64,000 nt of DNA from Denitrobaculum tricleocarpae (GTDB lineage Bacteria > Pseudomonadota > Alphaproteobacteria > Kiloniellales > Kiloniellaceae), in the NCBI RefSeq assembly GCF_007004665.1, contig NZ_ML660061.1, positions 1 to 64,000 of the forward strand, given 5' to 3'. This document shows positions 1-7,972 of this stretch, piece by piece; the stretch's first letter is position 1, and each line of letters starts with the position of its first letter. The notes beneath the pieces were generated by a model. It saw only the letters and a list, made by a program, of their open reading frames with translations. It did no database searches and was not told the DNA's origin. A program made the translations under genes and the position numbers.

Positions 1-190
1 CGGTCGCGCGGGTATAGCCGTCGCAGATCATGCCCGCGTTGGTCTCATGCGCGCAGTCCCAGAAAGTCACGCCCGCGCGCGGAAACAAATCCGATACCGG
101 CATCATCGCTGACCCGATAATCCCAAACGCATGCTCAATGCCATGCATCTGCAAAACCTTCACAAAGGCTTCTTCCGTCGTCATCTTCAT
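1..190 (-). CDS. xsc: Sulfoacetaldehyde acetyltransferase, N-terminal fragment (cut by window edge)
   Basis: The reverse strand reads MKMTTEEAFVKVLQMHGIEH and stays open for 63 residues to the window edge, so only the N-terminus is present. The order of residues (an HAFGIIGSAMMP stretch, then FWDCAHETNAGM, then DGYTRAT) matches the start of Xsc, the thiamine-diphosphate enzyme that splits sulfoacetaldehyde with phosphate into acetyl phosphate and sulfite. The Glu of AHE is at the position expected for the cofactor-activating glutamate of this family. A GGAAGG Shine-Dalgarno lies about eight bases before the ATG. It lies downstream of the GMC dehydrogenase on the same strand, so the two are probably co-transcribed. 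I recognise it from the N-terminus alone, so a related TPP enzyme is not fully excluded. Confidence 0.85.
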   Translation of the reverse strand, partial: MKMTTEEAFVKVLQMHGIEHAFGIIGSAMMPVSDLFPRAGVTFWDCAHETNAGMICDGYTRAT

Positions 191-295
191 TTCAACGCTT
201 CCTTCCAGTCGTCCAAATTTAAGTGTTTCTGTGCGGTTTTATCTGCGCGCAATTCATTCACGGGCCCGGATGTCTGGCCGGGCACACAGGCTTCT

Positions 296-1906
296 CTATG
301 CAGGGACGCGCGCGTCTTCCAAAATCATCTTCGAGGCCTTTTCCCCGATCATGATGGCCGGTGCATTGGTGTTGCCCGACACGATCTCCGGCATGATCGA
401 GCAGTCGGCGATCCGCAGGCCCTCGATGCCGTGGACCCGCAGACGCGCGTCGACCACGGCCTGGGTGTCCTGTCCCATTTTGCAGGTGCCGGTCGGGTGG
501 TAGATCGTGGTCGCGTTGTTCCTCGCCCATTCGAGCAGTTGTTCGTCGCTGGTCTCCTCGGGGCCGGGCCGGAACTGCTCCGCGATCTTGCCGGCCAGCG
601 GCTGCTGCCTGGAGATGTCGAGCGCGATCTTGATCCCGTCGACAATCGTCCTGCGGTCCGTCTCGGTCGCGAGATAATTGGGATGGATGGTCGGATAGGT
701 CTTGGGATCCGGCCCTTTCAGTCTGATTTCACCCCGGCTTTCCGGACGCAGCTGGCAGACCGATGCGGTGAAGGCCGAGAAGGGATGCACGCCTTCGCCC
801 GGGCTGTCCGCCGACCAGGGCTGAATGTGAAACTGGATGTCCGGCGTCGCCACCTCTTCGCGGGTCTTCAAAAAGCCCGTCGCCAGGCTGGCGGCCATGG
901 TCATGGGGCCCGCCCTGAAGAGAATGTACTTCAGGCCGATCCGCATCTGATTGACGTAGCTGCGGACCTCGTCGTTGAGGGTCGGTTCGTTGCATTTGTA
1001 CACCAGCCGCGCCTGCAGGTGGTCCTGCAGGTTCTTGCCGACGCCGGGCAGGTCCTTCACGACCTCGATGCCGTTGGCTTTCAGCTGTTCCGCTTCACCC
1101 AGCCCCGAGAGCATCATGATCTGCGGCGATCCGATGGCGCCGGAGCAGAGCACCACCTCGCGCCTGGCGCGGACGATATGCTCCTTGCCGTCGGGACCGA
1201 GATAAGCGACGCCCGCGGCGCGTTTGTTTTCGATCACGACGCGCGTGGTCATGGCCTTGGTGATGATCTGAAGATTGGGGCGCTTCTTGACCGGGTTCAG
1301 GTAGCCCACGGCGGTGCTGCAGCGGCGGCCCTTGCGCGCGGTCAGCTGAAAGTAGCCGACCCCTTCCTGCGTCGCGCCGTTGTAATCGTTGTTGAAGGGG
1401 TAGCCCGCGTTCTGCGCCGCCGCGACCCAGGAATCGCAGATCGGCCGGCTCAGGCGCATGTTGGAGACCGAGAGCGGGCCGCCGGTGCCGTGGAATTCGT
1501 CTTCGCCGCGCTCCTGGTCTTCGGCTTTCTTGAAGAGCGGCAGGATCTCGTCCCAGCCCCAGCCTTCGTTGCCCATCTGCCGCCAGCGGTCATAGTCCTC
1601 GGGCTGGCCGCGGACGTAAAGCAGACCGTTCAGCGAGCTGGAACCGCCCAGAACCTTGCCGCGCGGCCAATCGAGCTGGCGTCCGTTCAGGCCGGGATCC
1701 GGCTCGGTCCGGTAGCACCAGTCGACGCTCGGGTTGTGCATGGTCTTGAAGTAGCCGACCGGAACATGAATCCAGGGATTCCAGTCCTTTCCACCCGCTT
1801 CCAGCAGGATGACGCGATGATTCGGATCGGCGCTCAGCCGGTTTGCCAGGACGCAGCCGGCCGATCCAGCGCCAACGACTACAAAGTCAGCTTCATTTTC
1901 TTGCAT
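296..1906 (-). CDS. GMC-family FAD-dependent alcohol dehydrogenase, probable isethionate dehydrogenase (IseJ-like)
   Basis: This is a 536-residue glucose-methanol-choline oxidoreductase. The FAD-binding VVVGAGSAG motif is at residues 8-16, a GGSSSLNG signature follows, and the C-terminus carries HPTGTCKMG and SGNTNAPA with the His and Asn of the active site. The start is set at the ATG at 1906, because GGAGGA lies just upstream and the FAD motif follows at once; an upstream in-frame start at 2011 would add 35 residues of unlikely sequence. Choline dehydrogenases have this architecture, but the neighbours are xsc and a TRAP transporter with an IclR regulator. That set resembles published isethionate clusters in which a choline-dehydrogenase-like enzyme (IseJ) oxidises isethionate to sulfoacetaldehyde. 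Family assignment is firm; the substrate is inference from context. Confidence 0.85.
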   Translation of the reverse strand: MQENEADFVVVGAGSAGCVLANRLSADPNHRVILLEAGGKDWNPWIHVPVGYFKTMHNPSVDWCYRTEPDPGLNGRQLDWPRGKVLGGSSSLNGLLYVRGQPEDYDRWRQMGNEGWGWDEILPLFKKAEDQERGEDEFHGTGGPLSVSNMRLSRPICDSWVAAAQNAGYPFNNDYNGATQEGVGYFQLTARKGRRCSTAVGYLNPVKKRPNLQIITKAMTTRVVIENKRAAGVAYLGPDGKEHIVRARREVVLCSGAIGSPQIMMLSGLGEAEQLKANGIEVVKDLPGVGKNLQDHLQARLVYKCNEPTLNDEVRSYVNQMRIGLKYILFRAGPMTMAASLATGFLKTREEVATPDIQFHIQPWSADSPGEGVHPFSAFTASVCQLRPESRGEIRLKGPDPKTYPTIHPNYLATETDRRTIVDGIKIALDISRQQPLAGKIAEQFRPGPEETSDEQLLEWARNNATTIYHPTGTCKMGQDTQAVVDARLRVHGIEGLRIADCSIMPEIVSGNTNAPAIMIGEKASKMILEDARVPA

Positions 1907-2022
1907 TGCCGCTGTCCTCCCGATCAAATTGCCATAATGATTGGCTTGCGTTTTTTTGTAATACGTGTAATTTTTGAGACCATAAGTCTCATAAAGCGCA
2001 GATAAATGCAAGGGAGGATAAC
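1907..2022. promoter_or_regulatory. Divergent promoter region with a dyad at 1975-1991 (candidate operator)
   Basis: These 116 bases separate the divergent dehydrogenase and TRAP genes and must hold both promoters. An AT-rich T-run at 1951-1957 is followed by an inverted repeat TGAGAC-CATAA-GTCTCA (1975-1991) with perfect six-base arms. It lies 32 bases before the GTG of the TRAP binding protein. It is a candidate site for the IclR protein encoded downstream, but no published consensus was matched. Confidence 0.45.
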
Positions 2023-3255
2023 GTGACTGTTTCGGATAAGCTCAGTAGAATATCGCGTCGCGACCTGTTCAGGCTCGCGAGCCAATACGGAATGTCTTCG
2101 ACTCTGATGGCCGCGGCCAGCTTCGGTGGCGCCATGTCACTGGCGAGCCTCGCCAAGGCGGCGGAGTCGACTTACGAGCGCCGTTTTTCAAAGCCGGCAA
2201 AACATAACCTTAAGTTCGGAGCGTCCGGTTTCAACGCCCGGAACCTTTTGATCGAACGTGCGGGTGCGCTGGAATTTGCCCGTGATCTCGAATCCCGGAC
2301 CGACGGCGAAATCCGGATCGAATTCATCGGCGACAACCAGATCTGCGGTCAGCTTTCCTGTGTGAAGAAAACCCAGCAGGGCATCGTCGACATCTATGCG
2401 GCCTCCACGCAGAACTCTGCCGGCGGCGCGCCTTACCTCAACGTCCTGGACTATGCTTTCATGTTCCCGGGCCGGGCATCGCAGTATTACTTCCTCTATC
2501 ACCCCGACAGCATGAAGATCCTGCGTGATCCTCTGGAGAAGCGCCACGGCCTGAAGTTCCTCTTCAGCCACTGCGAATTGCGCGGCATTCAGCTGGGTCT
2601 GAAGTGGGAAGATCAGCCGACGGTCACCAAGCTGGAGACCCTCTTCGGCACCAAGAACCGCGTCACGGGCACGCAGCTCGGCCGGATCGCCATGCAGCTT
2701 CTGAACCTGAACCCGGTTCCGGTTGCCTGGGAAGAAACCCTCGACGGCCTCAAACAGGGCCTGATCGACGGTGCCGAGACCTGGGCCTCGGCCGTGGCCT
2801 ACGCCAACATGTCGCCGGTGGTGTCCCAGTGCGTCGATCTGAAGTTCTTCTGCGGCACCGAGCACACCTCCATGTCCTCCAAGGTCTTCGACGCTCTGGA
2901 ACCTCATCTGCAGGATGCCGTGATGGAATCCTCTTATCTGGCACAGGTCCATGTCCAGGCCGCCAACGAAGCGGCCCTGGTCAAGACCGTCGGCTTCTCC
3001 GATCCGCAGATGCCCAACACGCTCTTTGCGGAAAACAACGTTCGCGTTGCCTTCCTGCCGGACGACCAGGTCAAGATGGCCGAAGAAATGTGTTCGCCCG
3101 AGTTCCAGCCCGGACCTTGGGAGCAGTGGCGCGAGCGGCTCAACGGCTGGGCCGGCGGCATCGACACCTATCAGGAAATTCACAAGATCGCGCGTGAAGT
3201 TCCTGCGGACATGCTGCCGGAGAACGTCGAGCCACGGCGTTGGTGGAAGTCCTGA
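2023..3255 (+). CDS. TRAP transporter substrate-binding protein, DctP family, with twin-arginine signal
   Basis: This 410-residue protein is the periplasmic solute receptor of a TRAP transporter. Its N-terminus reads RISRRDLFRLAS followed by a hydrophobic Ala/Ser/Gly stretch and AKAAES, which fits a twin-arginine export signal with cleavage near residues 45-47. The DctP fold is seen in the GALEFARDLESRTDGEIRIE segment and in the central LETLFGTKNRVTGTQLGR and ETWASAVAY stretches. Translation starts at GTG 2023, just after AGGGAGG. It heads the operon with the small and large membrane subunits. The likely ligand is a small organosulfonate such as isethionate, inferred only from xsc and the dehydrogenase across the promoter. 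Export in folded form through Tat is less usual for DctP proteins. Confidence 0.9.
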   Translation: MTVSDKLSRISRRDLFRLASQYGMSSTLMAAASFGGAMSLASLAKAAESTYERRFSKPAKHNLKFGASGFNARNLLIERAGALEFARDLESRTDGEIRIEFIGDNQICGQLSCVKKTQQGIVDIYAASTQNSAGGAPYLNVLDYAFMFPGRASQYYFLYHPDSMKILRDPLEKRHGLKFLFSHCELRGIQLGLKWEDQPTVTKLETLFGTKNRVTGTQLGRIAMQLLNLNPVPVAWEETLDGLKQGLIDGAETWASAVAYANMSPVVSQCVDLKFFCGTEHTSMSSKVFDALEPHLQDAVMESSYLAQVHVQAANEAALVKTVGFSDPQMPNTLFAENNVRVAFLPDDQVKMAEEMCSPEFQPGPWEQWRERLNGWAGGIDTYQEIHKIAREVPADMLPENVEPRRWWKS

Positions 3256-3266
3256 TCTAAAGTTGT

Positions 3267-3308
3267 CACCGCGTCCCGGGGGTCTTTTTCGGGGCGCGGT
3301 GTTCTTTT
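3267..3308 (+). terminator. Intercistronic hairpin with T-run between dctP and dctQ (partial terminator)
   Basis: CACCGCG (3267-3273) pairs with CGCGGTG (3295-3301). The stem is extended by CCC against GGG, and TTCTTTT follows. It has the form of a Rho-independent terminator placed inside the operon, which would lower expression of the membrane subunits relative to the abundant binding protein. A stabilising 3' hairpin is the other reading. Confidence 0.65.
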
Positions 3309-3362
3309 AGGTTCTATAAAAGAGCAGACACAAAAAAAGTCTGACGGTGGGAGGAACCGAGC

Positions 3363-4031
3363 ATGTCATCATTTTCCGAGGGCGCCGGTGCGATATTCGA
3401 CGCCATCCTTGCGGGCGATTCATGGATGTTCGCAGAATCGCTCAATCACTCTGCGGCATACATTCTGGGGGCAATCGTCGTTCTGGTCGGCGGATATATC
3501 GTTTTGAAAATTCTTCAGGCGGTTCCTCTTCTGGATAATCATCTGGAGCGGACCGTTCTGATTACCAGCTATCTGGTCATCGCCATGGTGATCTTCGTCG
3601 AGGTCATCCGGCGCTTCGTGTTCCAGTCGCAGGTGCCCTGGTCGACAACGCTTCCTCCTTTCCTGTTCCTGATTATGACCTGGGTCGGCTGCGCCTATAA
3701 CACGCGCCTCCGCTCGCATCTTTCCTTCTCGGAATTCCGGGCCAGCATGCCGCCGGCCGGGCAGCTCTTCTGTGTTTGCCTGGATGCGGTTCTCTGGCTG
3801 ACCTTCGCCCTGATCGTGATCGTCACCACCACGAAGCAAACCGCCAACTCGGCGGCGAACTTCCAGATTCTGCTGGGCACGGACAATATTCTGCAGTGGT
3901 GGTTCTATGCCTGCGTTCCGGCCAGCTGGCTGATCCTGAGTGCGCGCGTCATCGAAAATCTGATCGAAGACATCGCGCGCTTCCGCGCCGGCCAACCGGT
4001 CGTGCAGCAATCCGCAATGATCAGCGATTAG
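3363..4031 (+). CDS. TRAP transporter small permease subunit, DctQ family
   Basis: This 222-residue inner-membrane protein shows four clear hydrophobic segments: around residues 34-52 (AYILGAIVVLVGGYIVLKIL), 60-82, 95-112 and 135-160. That is the pattern of DctQ small subunits. A good ribosome site, GGGAGGAACC, precedes the ATG. It lies 107 bases after the binding protein, with a terminator-like hairpin between them, and 11 bases before the large permease. It is slightly longer than a typical DctQ. It should act with the DctM subunit in sodium-driven uptake; the substrate is inferred from context. Confidence 0.87.
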   Translation: MSSFSEGAGAIFDAILAGDSWMFAESLNHSAAYILGAIVVLVGGYIVLKILQAVPLLDNHLERTVLITSYLVIAMVIFVEVIRRFVFQSQVPWSTTLPPFLFLIMTWVGCAYNTRLRSHLSFSEFRASMPPAGQLFCVCLDAVLWLTFALIVIVTTTKQTANSAANFQILLGTDNILQWWFYACVPASWLILSARVIENLIEDIARFRAGQPVVQQSAMISD

Positions 4032-4042
4032 GGGGAACGGAC

Positions 4043-5404
4043 ATGACTGACGGTAACTGGATACTCCTGATCTCGATCGGCGTGACGGTCTTTTTCATGC
4101 TGGGTGTGCCGATCTTTCTTGTGATCGGCTTCTGGGTCGTCGGGGCCAGCTTCGTGCTCGGCCTGACCCTCGATAACATCGGCGTCGCGCTGTCGGACGT
4201 TTTCACTGACGGTTTCGCGCTCCTGGCCATGCCGCTTTTCATCCTGACCGGTGACTTGATCAACAAGTCAGGTATCGCCCGAAGGCTTTCCGACTTCGCC
4301 TATGCCTGTCTGGGCTGGCTGCGCGGCGGCCTCGCCATGGCCAGTCTGGGCGCCTGCGGCCTCTTTGCCGCAATTTCGGGTTCGAACTCGGCCACCACGG
4401 CCACCATCGGTGCCATGATGCATCCCGAGATGGTCAAGGGCGGCTACGACGAGCGCTTCGCCGCGGCAACCGCCGCCGCCGGCGGCACGGTCGGTATCAT
4501 CATTCCGCCTTCGATCATCTTCATCGTCTACGGCTTCCTGATGAACCTGCCGATCTCCGATCTCTTCGTCGGCGGGATCATTCCCGGCCTGATGATGGTG
4601 ATCGGCATGCAGCTGGCCTGCTGGATCATCTGCAAGATGAACGGCTGGGGGCACCTGATACAGCTCAAGCTGAACCGCGTGCTCAAGACGGCTTTCGGTG
4701 CCTGGCTCGGCTTCTTCGCCATCGGCCTCGTGCTCTGGGGCATCTACACCGGCAAGTTCTCGCCGACCGAGGCCGCGGGCGTGACCGTCGGCTTCTGTAT
4801 CATCGTGGGCCTGATCTCCCTGCCGCTCTACCGCCTGATGGGCTCCCTGGATCCGGACCGCTCGCCGGACGAAAAAAGCTACAGCGAGATGGCGCTGGTC
4901 GAGGGTTTCAAGTTTACCGAGATCCCGGGCATCGTGATCCGCTCGGCCCAGATCACCGGCATCCTGGCCCCCTTGATCGCCGTCTCGGTCGTCATGCAGC
5001 AGATCCTCTCGCTGCTGGGTGCACGGGACACGATTCAGGAGTTCGTGACCGGAATGGGCGGCTATTACGCCGTGCTCTTTACGGCGATGATCATCGTCTT
5101 CGTCGCGGGCATGGTGCTCGAAAGCCTGCCCAATACCATCATCCTGGCTCCGATCCTGGCTCCGATCGCGCACTCCATCGGCGTGGATCCGGTCCACTTC
5201 GCGGTGCTGTTCCTGGTTGGCGGTTCGATCGGCTTTATCACACCGCCTTACGGCTTGAACCTCTATGTGGCCAGCGGGGTGACCGGTGTCCCTTACTTCA
5301 AGCTCTTACGCTACACCGTTCCGTACCTGGTGGCCCTGCTGGCTGTCTGGATTGTCGTGGCCCTCGTGCCGGATCTCTCGACAGTTCTGCTGCCCAACAG
5401 ATAA
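4043..5404 (+). CDS. TRAP transporter large permease subunit, DctM family
   Basis: This is a 453-residue polytopic membrane protein with the DctM hallmarks: an AMPLFILTGDLI stretch near residue 60, GLFAAISGSNSATTATIG near residue 110, GGTVGIIIPPSIIFIVYG near residue 150, and a C-terminal GGSIGFITPPYGLNLYVASG. The start at ATG 4043 follows GGGGGAACGG and gives the normal DctM length; the frame is open further upstream over dctQ, but that stretch is not coding. It is the ion-coupled transport channel of the system. The iclR gene follows after 42 bases on the same strand, so the regulator is probably part of the same transcript. Confidence 0.92.
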   Translation: MTDGNWILLISIGVTVFFMLGVPIFLVIGFWVVGASFVLGLTLDNIGVALSDVFTDGFALLAMPLFILTGDLINKSGIARRLSDFAYACLGWLRGGLAMASLGACGLFAAISGSNSATTATIGAMMHPEMVKGGYDERFAAATAAAGGTVGIIIPPSIIFIVYGFLMNLPISDLFVGGIIPGLMMVIGMQLACWIICKMNGWGHLIQLKLNRVLKTAFGAWLGFFAIGLVLWGIYTGKFSPTEAAGVTVGFCIIVGLISLPLYRLMGSLDPDRSPDEKSYSEMALVEGFKFTEIPGIVIRSAQITGILAPLIAVSVVMQQILSLLGARDTIQEFVTGMGGYYAVLFTAMIIVFVAGMVLESLPNTIILAPILAPIAHSIGVDPVHFAVLFLVGGSIGFITPPYGLNLYVASGVTGVPYFKLLRYTVPYLVALLAVWIVVALVPDLSTVLLPNR

Positions 5405-5446
5405 CAGCCAACGGGACAAGAAACAGAGGACCCTGGAGTCAGTGCT

Positions 5447-6232
5447 GTGACAACGGCCGTACAGAAAGAGAAGCCGGACAGCATTCCGACAGTTTTGCGC
5501 CTCCTCCTGGTCGTGGAGGAGGTGGCAAAACAGGGCGTTCCCGTCACGCCATCCGAGATCAACCAGCATCTCGGCCTGCCGAAACCCACCATCCACCGGC
5601 TCTTCGCCACGCTCGAGGCGGAGGGCTTCCTGCAACGCAATCTAGATGGCAAGAGCTACGCCCCGGGGGCGCGGCTTCAGTCCCTCGCGGTCGATGTGCT
5701 CTCGTCGCGCAGGTTCCGGGCCGCGCGTCTGGGAGTCATGCGGGCGCTTGCGGACGATATCGGCGAGACCTGTAATCTGGCGGTTCCGGACCGTGACGAG
5801 ATGCTCTATCTCGAGCGGGTGGAAACCAAATGGCCCCTGCGAATCCGTCTCCCGGTCAGCAGCCGCGTCCCGCTCTACTGTACCGCCAGCGGAAAGCTCT
5901 ACCTGAGCAGCCTGACCTGCACGCAGTTGGATGGCTACCTGCATCACGTAAAGCTTGAACGGCACACGGCGCATACGCTCACGGACCGTGACCGCCTCTG
6001 TCAGGAACTCAAAAGCGTGCGCCGCAATGGCTATGCGAAGGATAACGAAGAGTTCATGGAGGGGATGGTGGCGCTCGCGGTGCCGATCAACGATCAACGG
6101 GGCCGGCTGCTGTCCACAATCGCCTTTCATGCCCCGGTGCAGCGCATGACCATCGAGATGGCGCAGCAACACCTTGCTAGGCTGCGTCAGGCAGCGGACG
6201 AGCTTTCCCAACTCGTTGCCGAAGGCGCTTAA
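5447..6232 (+). CDS. IclR-family transcriptional regulator of the sulfonate/TRAP cluster
   Basis: This 261-residue protein has an N-terminal winged helix-turn-helix (residues about 12-70, with TPSEINQHLGLPKPTIHRLFATLEAEG split across it) and a C-terminal IclR effector domain. The ligand domain shows RVETKWPLRIRLPVSSRVPL, YCTASGKLYLS and the late AVPINDQRGRLLSTIAFHAP stretch. Translation starts at GTG 5447, with GGAG nine bases upstream. The gene trails the TRAP operon and probably controls both the operon and the divergent dehydrogenase-xsc pair. Its effector should be a cluster substrate or intermediate, but nothing in the sequence names it. Confidence 0.9.
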   Translation: MTTAVQKEKPDSIPTVLRLLLVVEEVAKQGVPVTPSEINQHLGLPKPTIHRLFATLEAEGFLQRNLDGKSYAPGARLQSLAVDVLSSRRFRAARLGVMRALADDIGETCNLAVPDRDEMLYLERVETKWPLRIRLPVSSRVPLYCTASGKLYLSSLTCTQLDGYLHHVKLERHTAHTLTDRDRLCQELKSVRRNGYAKDNEEFMEGMVALAVPINDQRGRLLSTIAFHAPVQRMTIEMAQQHLARLRQAADELSQLVAEGA

Positions 6233-6278
6233 CCTGACCTATAGCGAATTGCGTTTTTCATGAATCACAACACTTCAA

Positions 6279-6348
6279 AATTTGCGTTCAAGATCAGCAA
6301 TTTGCTGATCGAGAGGCAGCGAATTTTGTGTCTGTTTAAACGCAAATT
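6279..6348. repeat. Nested inverted repeats between convergent genes
   Basis: The gap between iclR and the convergent MBL gene holds a perfect dyad GATCAGCAA-T-TTGCTGATC (6292-6310). It is flanked by a wider inverted pair, AATTTGCGTT (6279-6288) and AACGCAAATT (6339-6348). The AATTGCGTTT at 6247-6256 is a related third copy. The inner dyad can form a stable hairpin on either strand but has no T-run. A bidirectional transcription end is the simplest reading. Confidence 0.5.
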
Positions 6349-6370
6349 GCTTTAATTCCAGTCCGGTCTT

Positions 6371-7972
6371 TCACCCATTTTCTTTTTCCAGTGACTTTAC
6401 CACTTCAGAAAGTATGGCCTCGCGGGTTTTGTCGTCCGGGGCAGCCTCGAGTTTCCGGCGCAGATCCAGCGAGAAGGCCGCGAGCCGGTTGTGCCAGTCC
6501 AGATTGCCGACCGCTTCAGGGGCAATGCGCCGCGGTGTCCTGGTCTTGATGGGCTTGAGATCCCCGGCGGTCAGATCGAAGCTGTCGTCGAGTTCCGGAA
6601 TCACGACACGGTTCGGCGTCAGGCCGCTTTCGATGACGCCGTCTCTCAAGGCCTGCAGCCCGGTCCGTTCGCCGTGAACCAGAAACAGTCCGCGCTTGAT
6701 GGGAAAGCGGGTCTTGATCCATTCCAGCAGGCCGTCGCCGTCGGCATGTCCGGAATAGACGTCGAGCGAGCGTATCCTTGCCCGCACCATGATATCGCTA
6801 CCCTGAATCCGCACCGCCGATGCGCCCTCGAGCAACAGACGGCCCAGGGTCCCCGGCGCTTGGTAGCCGACGATCAGGACCGTGGTCTTCTTGTTGCTCA
6901 GAAAGTGTTTGAGGTGGTGGCGGATGCGCCCGGCATCGCACATGCCGCTGGCCGCGATGACGATAATGCCGCCGCTGTAACGGCCGATGGCCTTGCTCTG
7001 ATCGACGCTTTCCGTGAAGTGGAAGGAGGGGTGGTTGAAGACCGAGCCGTGGTCTTCGATGTCTTCCAGGCTTTCCGCATGCTTGGCGAAGACCTCGGTT
7101 GCCCGGATCGCCAGCGGCGAGTCCAGAAAGACCGGGACCCGGGGCAGGGCGCCCTGATTGATCAATATGGCCAGATCGGCGAGCAGTTCCTGGGTCCGCT
7201 CCACGGCGAAGGAGGGGATCAGGAGCACGCCCTCCTGTTCCAGGGCGTCCCGGACTTCCCTGAACAGGGCGTCCCGGCGGTCCTGGGGGGAGATGTCGGT
7301 CCGGCTGCGTCCGCCGTAGGTCGATTCACAGATCACATAGTCGAGCCCGGCCGGCCCGTCGGGGTCCGGGTGGAAGAGTTTGTGATCGGGGCCGATGTCG
7401 CCGGAAAACAGCAGGCGCTGCCGCTCCGCGTTCACGCCGTCACTGTTCAGTTCCAGCTCAATCGACGCGGCCCCCAGAATATGACCGGCATTCCAGAAGC
7501 GCACGCGGGCCTTCGGGCCGACGTTATGCCACTGTTCATAGGAAACCGCGCGGAAGCAATCCAGCGCCTTCTCGCCGTCGCGATGGGTGTAGATCGGCGT
7601 CAGGGGGCCGTGAGCGCGCTGGCGGCGGCGGCGGTTGAGCTGCTTGACCTCCATCTCCTGAATGTGGCCGCTGTCGGGCAGCATGTAGGTCAGGAGGTCC
7701 CGGGTGCCCTCGGTCGCATAGACCGGACCGGAAAAGCCCCGGCGGATCAGGCGTGGGATCAGGCCGCTGTGATCGATGTGCGCGTGGGTCAGAAGAACGT
7801 AGTCAATCTCCTTCGGGTCAAAGGGAAAGTCTTCGTAGTTCAGAGCCTTCAGGGTTTTGGACCCCTGGAACATGCCGCAGTCGACCAGAAACTGACTGTT
7901 GCCGTGGCGGATCCAGAAACAGGATCCGGTCACCGTGCCGGCTGCGCCGCAAAACTTGATCTTCAACGTCAT
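6371..7972 (-). CDS. Metallo-beta-lactamase/beta-CASP exonuclease-like protein (CPSF/Ysh1 type)
   Basis: This 533-residue protein begins with the MBL fold: the metal motif THAHIDHSG is at residues 62-70, an AGHILGAAS His motif lies near residue 165, and SGDIGPD follows. The second half has the beta-CASP pattern: PSFAVERTQELL, then LDSPLAIRATEVF, IIVIASGMCDAGRI, and VHGE late in the chain. Such proteins are usually RNA-processing hydrolases related to CPSF73 and RNase J. Its ATG overlaps the TGA of the upstream MBL gene by four bases, so the two are translationally coupled. An exact FNR-type box lies upstream of the pair. The RNA substrate is unknown. Confidence 0.88.
   Translation of the reverse strand: MTLKIKFCGAAGTVTGSCFWIRHGNSQFLVDCGMFQGSKTLKALNYEDFPFDPKEIDYVLLTHAHIDHSGLIPRLIRRGFSGPVYATEGTRDLLTYMLPDSGHIQEMEVKQLNRRRRQRAHGPLTPIYTHRDGEKALDCFRAVSYEQWHNVGPKARVRFWNAGHILGAASIELELNSDGVNAERQRLLFSGDIGPDHKLFHPDPDGPAGLDYVICESTYGGRSRTDISPQDRRDALFREVRDALEQEGVLLIPSFAVERTQELLADLAILINQGALPRVPVFLDSPLAIRATEVFAKHAESLEDIEDHGSVFNHPSFHFTESVDQSKAIGRYSGGIIVIAASGMCDAGRIRHHLKHFLSNKKTTVLIVGYQAPGTLGRLLLEGASAVRIQGSDIMVRARIRSLDVYSGHADGDGLLEWIKTRFPIKRGLFLVHGERTGLQALRDGVIESGLTPNRVVIPELDDSFDLTAGDLKPIKTRTPRRIAPEAVGNLDWHNRLAAFSLDLRRKLEAAPDDKTREAILSEVVKSLEKENG

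Noticed and set aside
131-2005. 624-codon plus-strand frame opposite xsc and the GMC dehydrogenase
   Set aside because: It is the antisense frame of a well-supported FAD enzyme; such long shadows are expected at this GC content.
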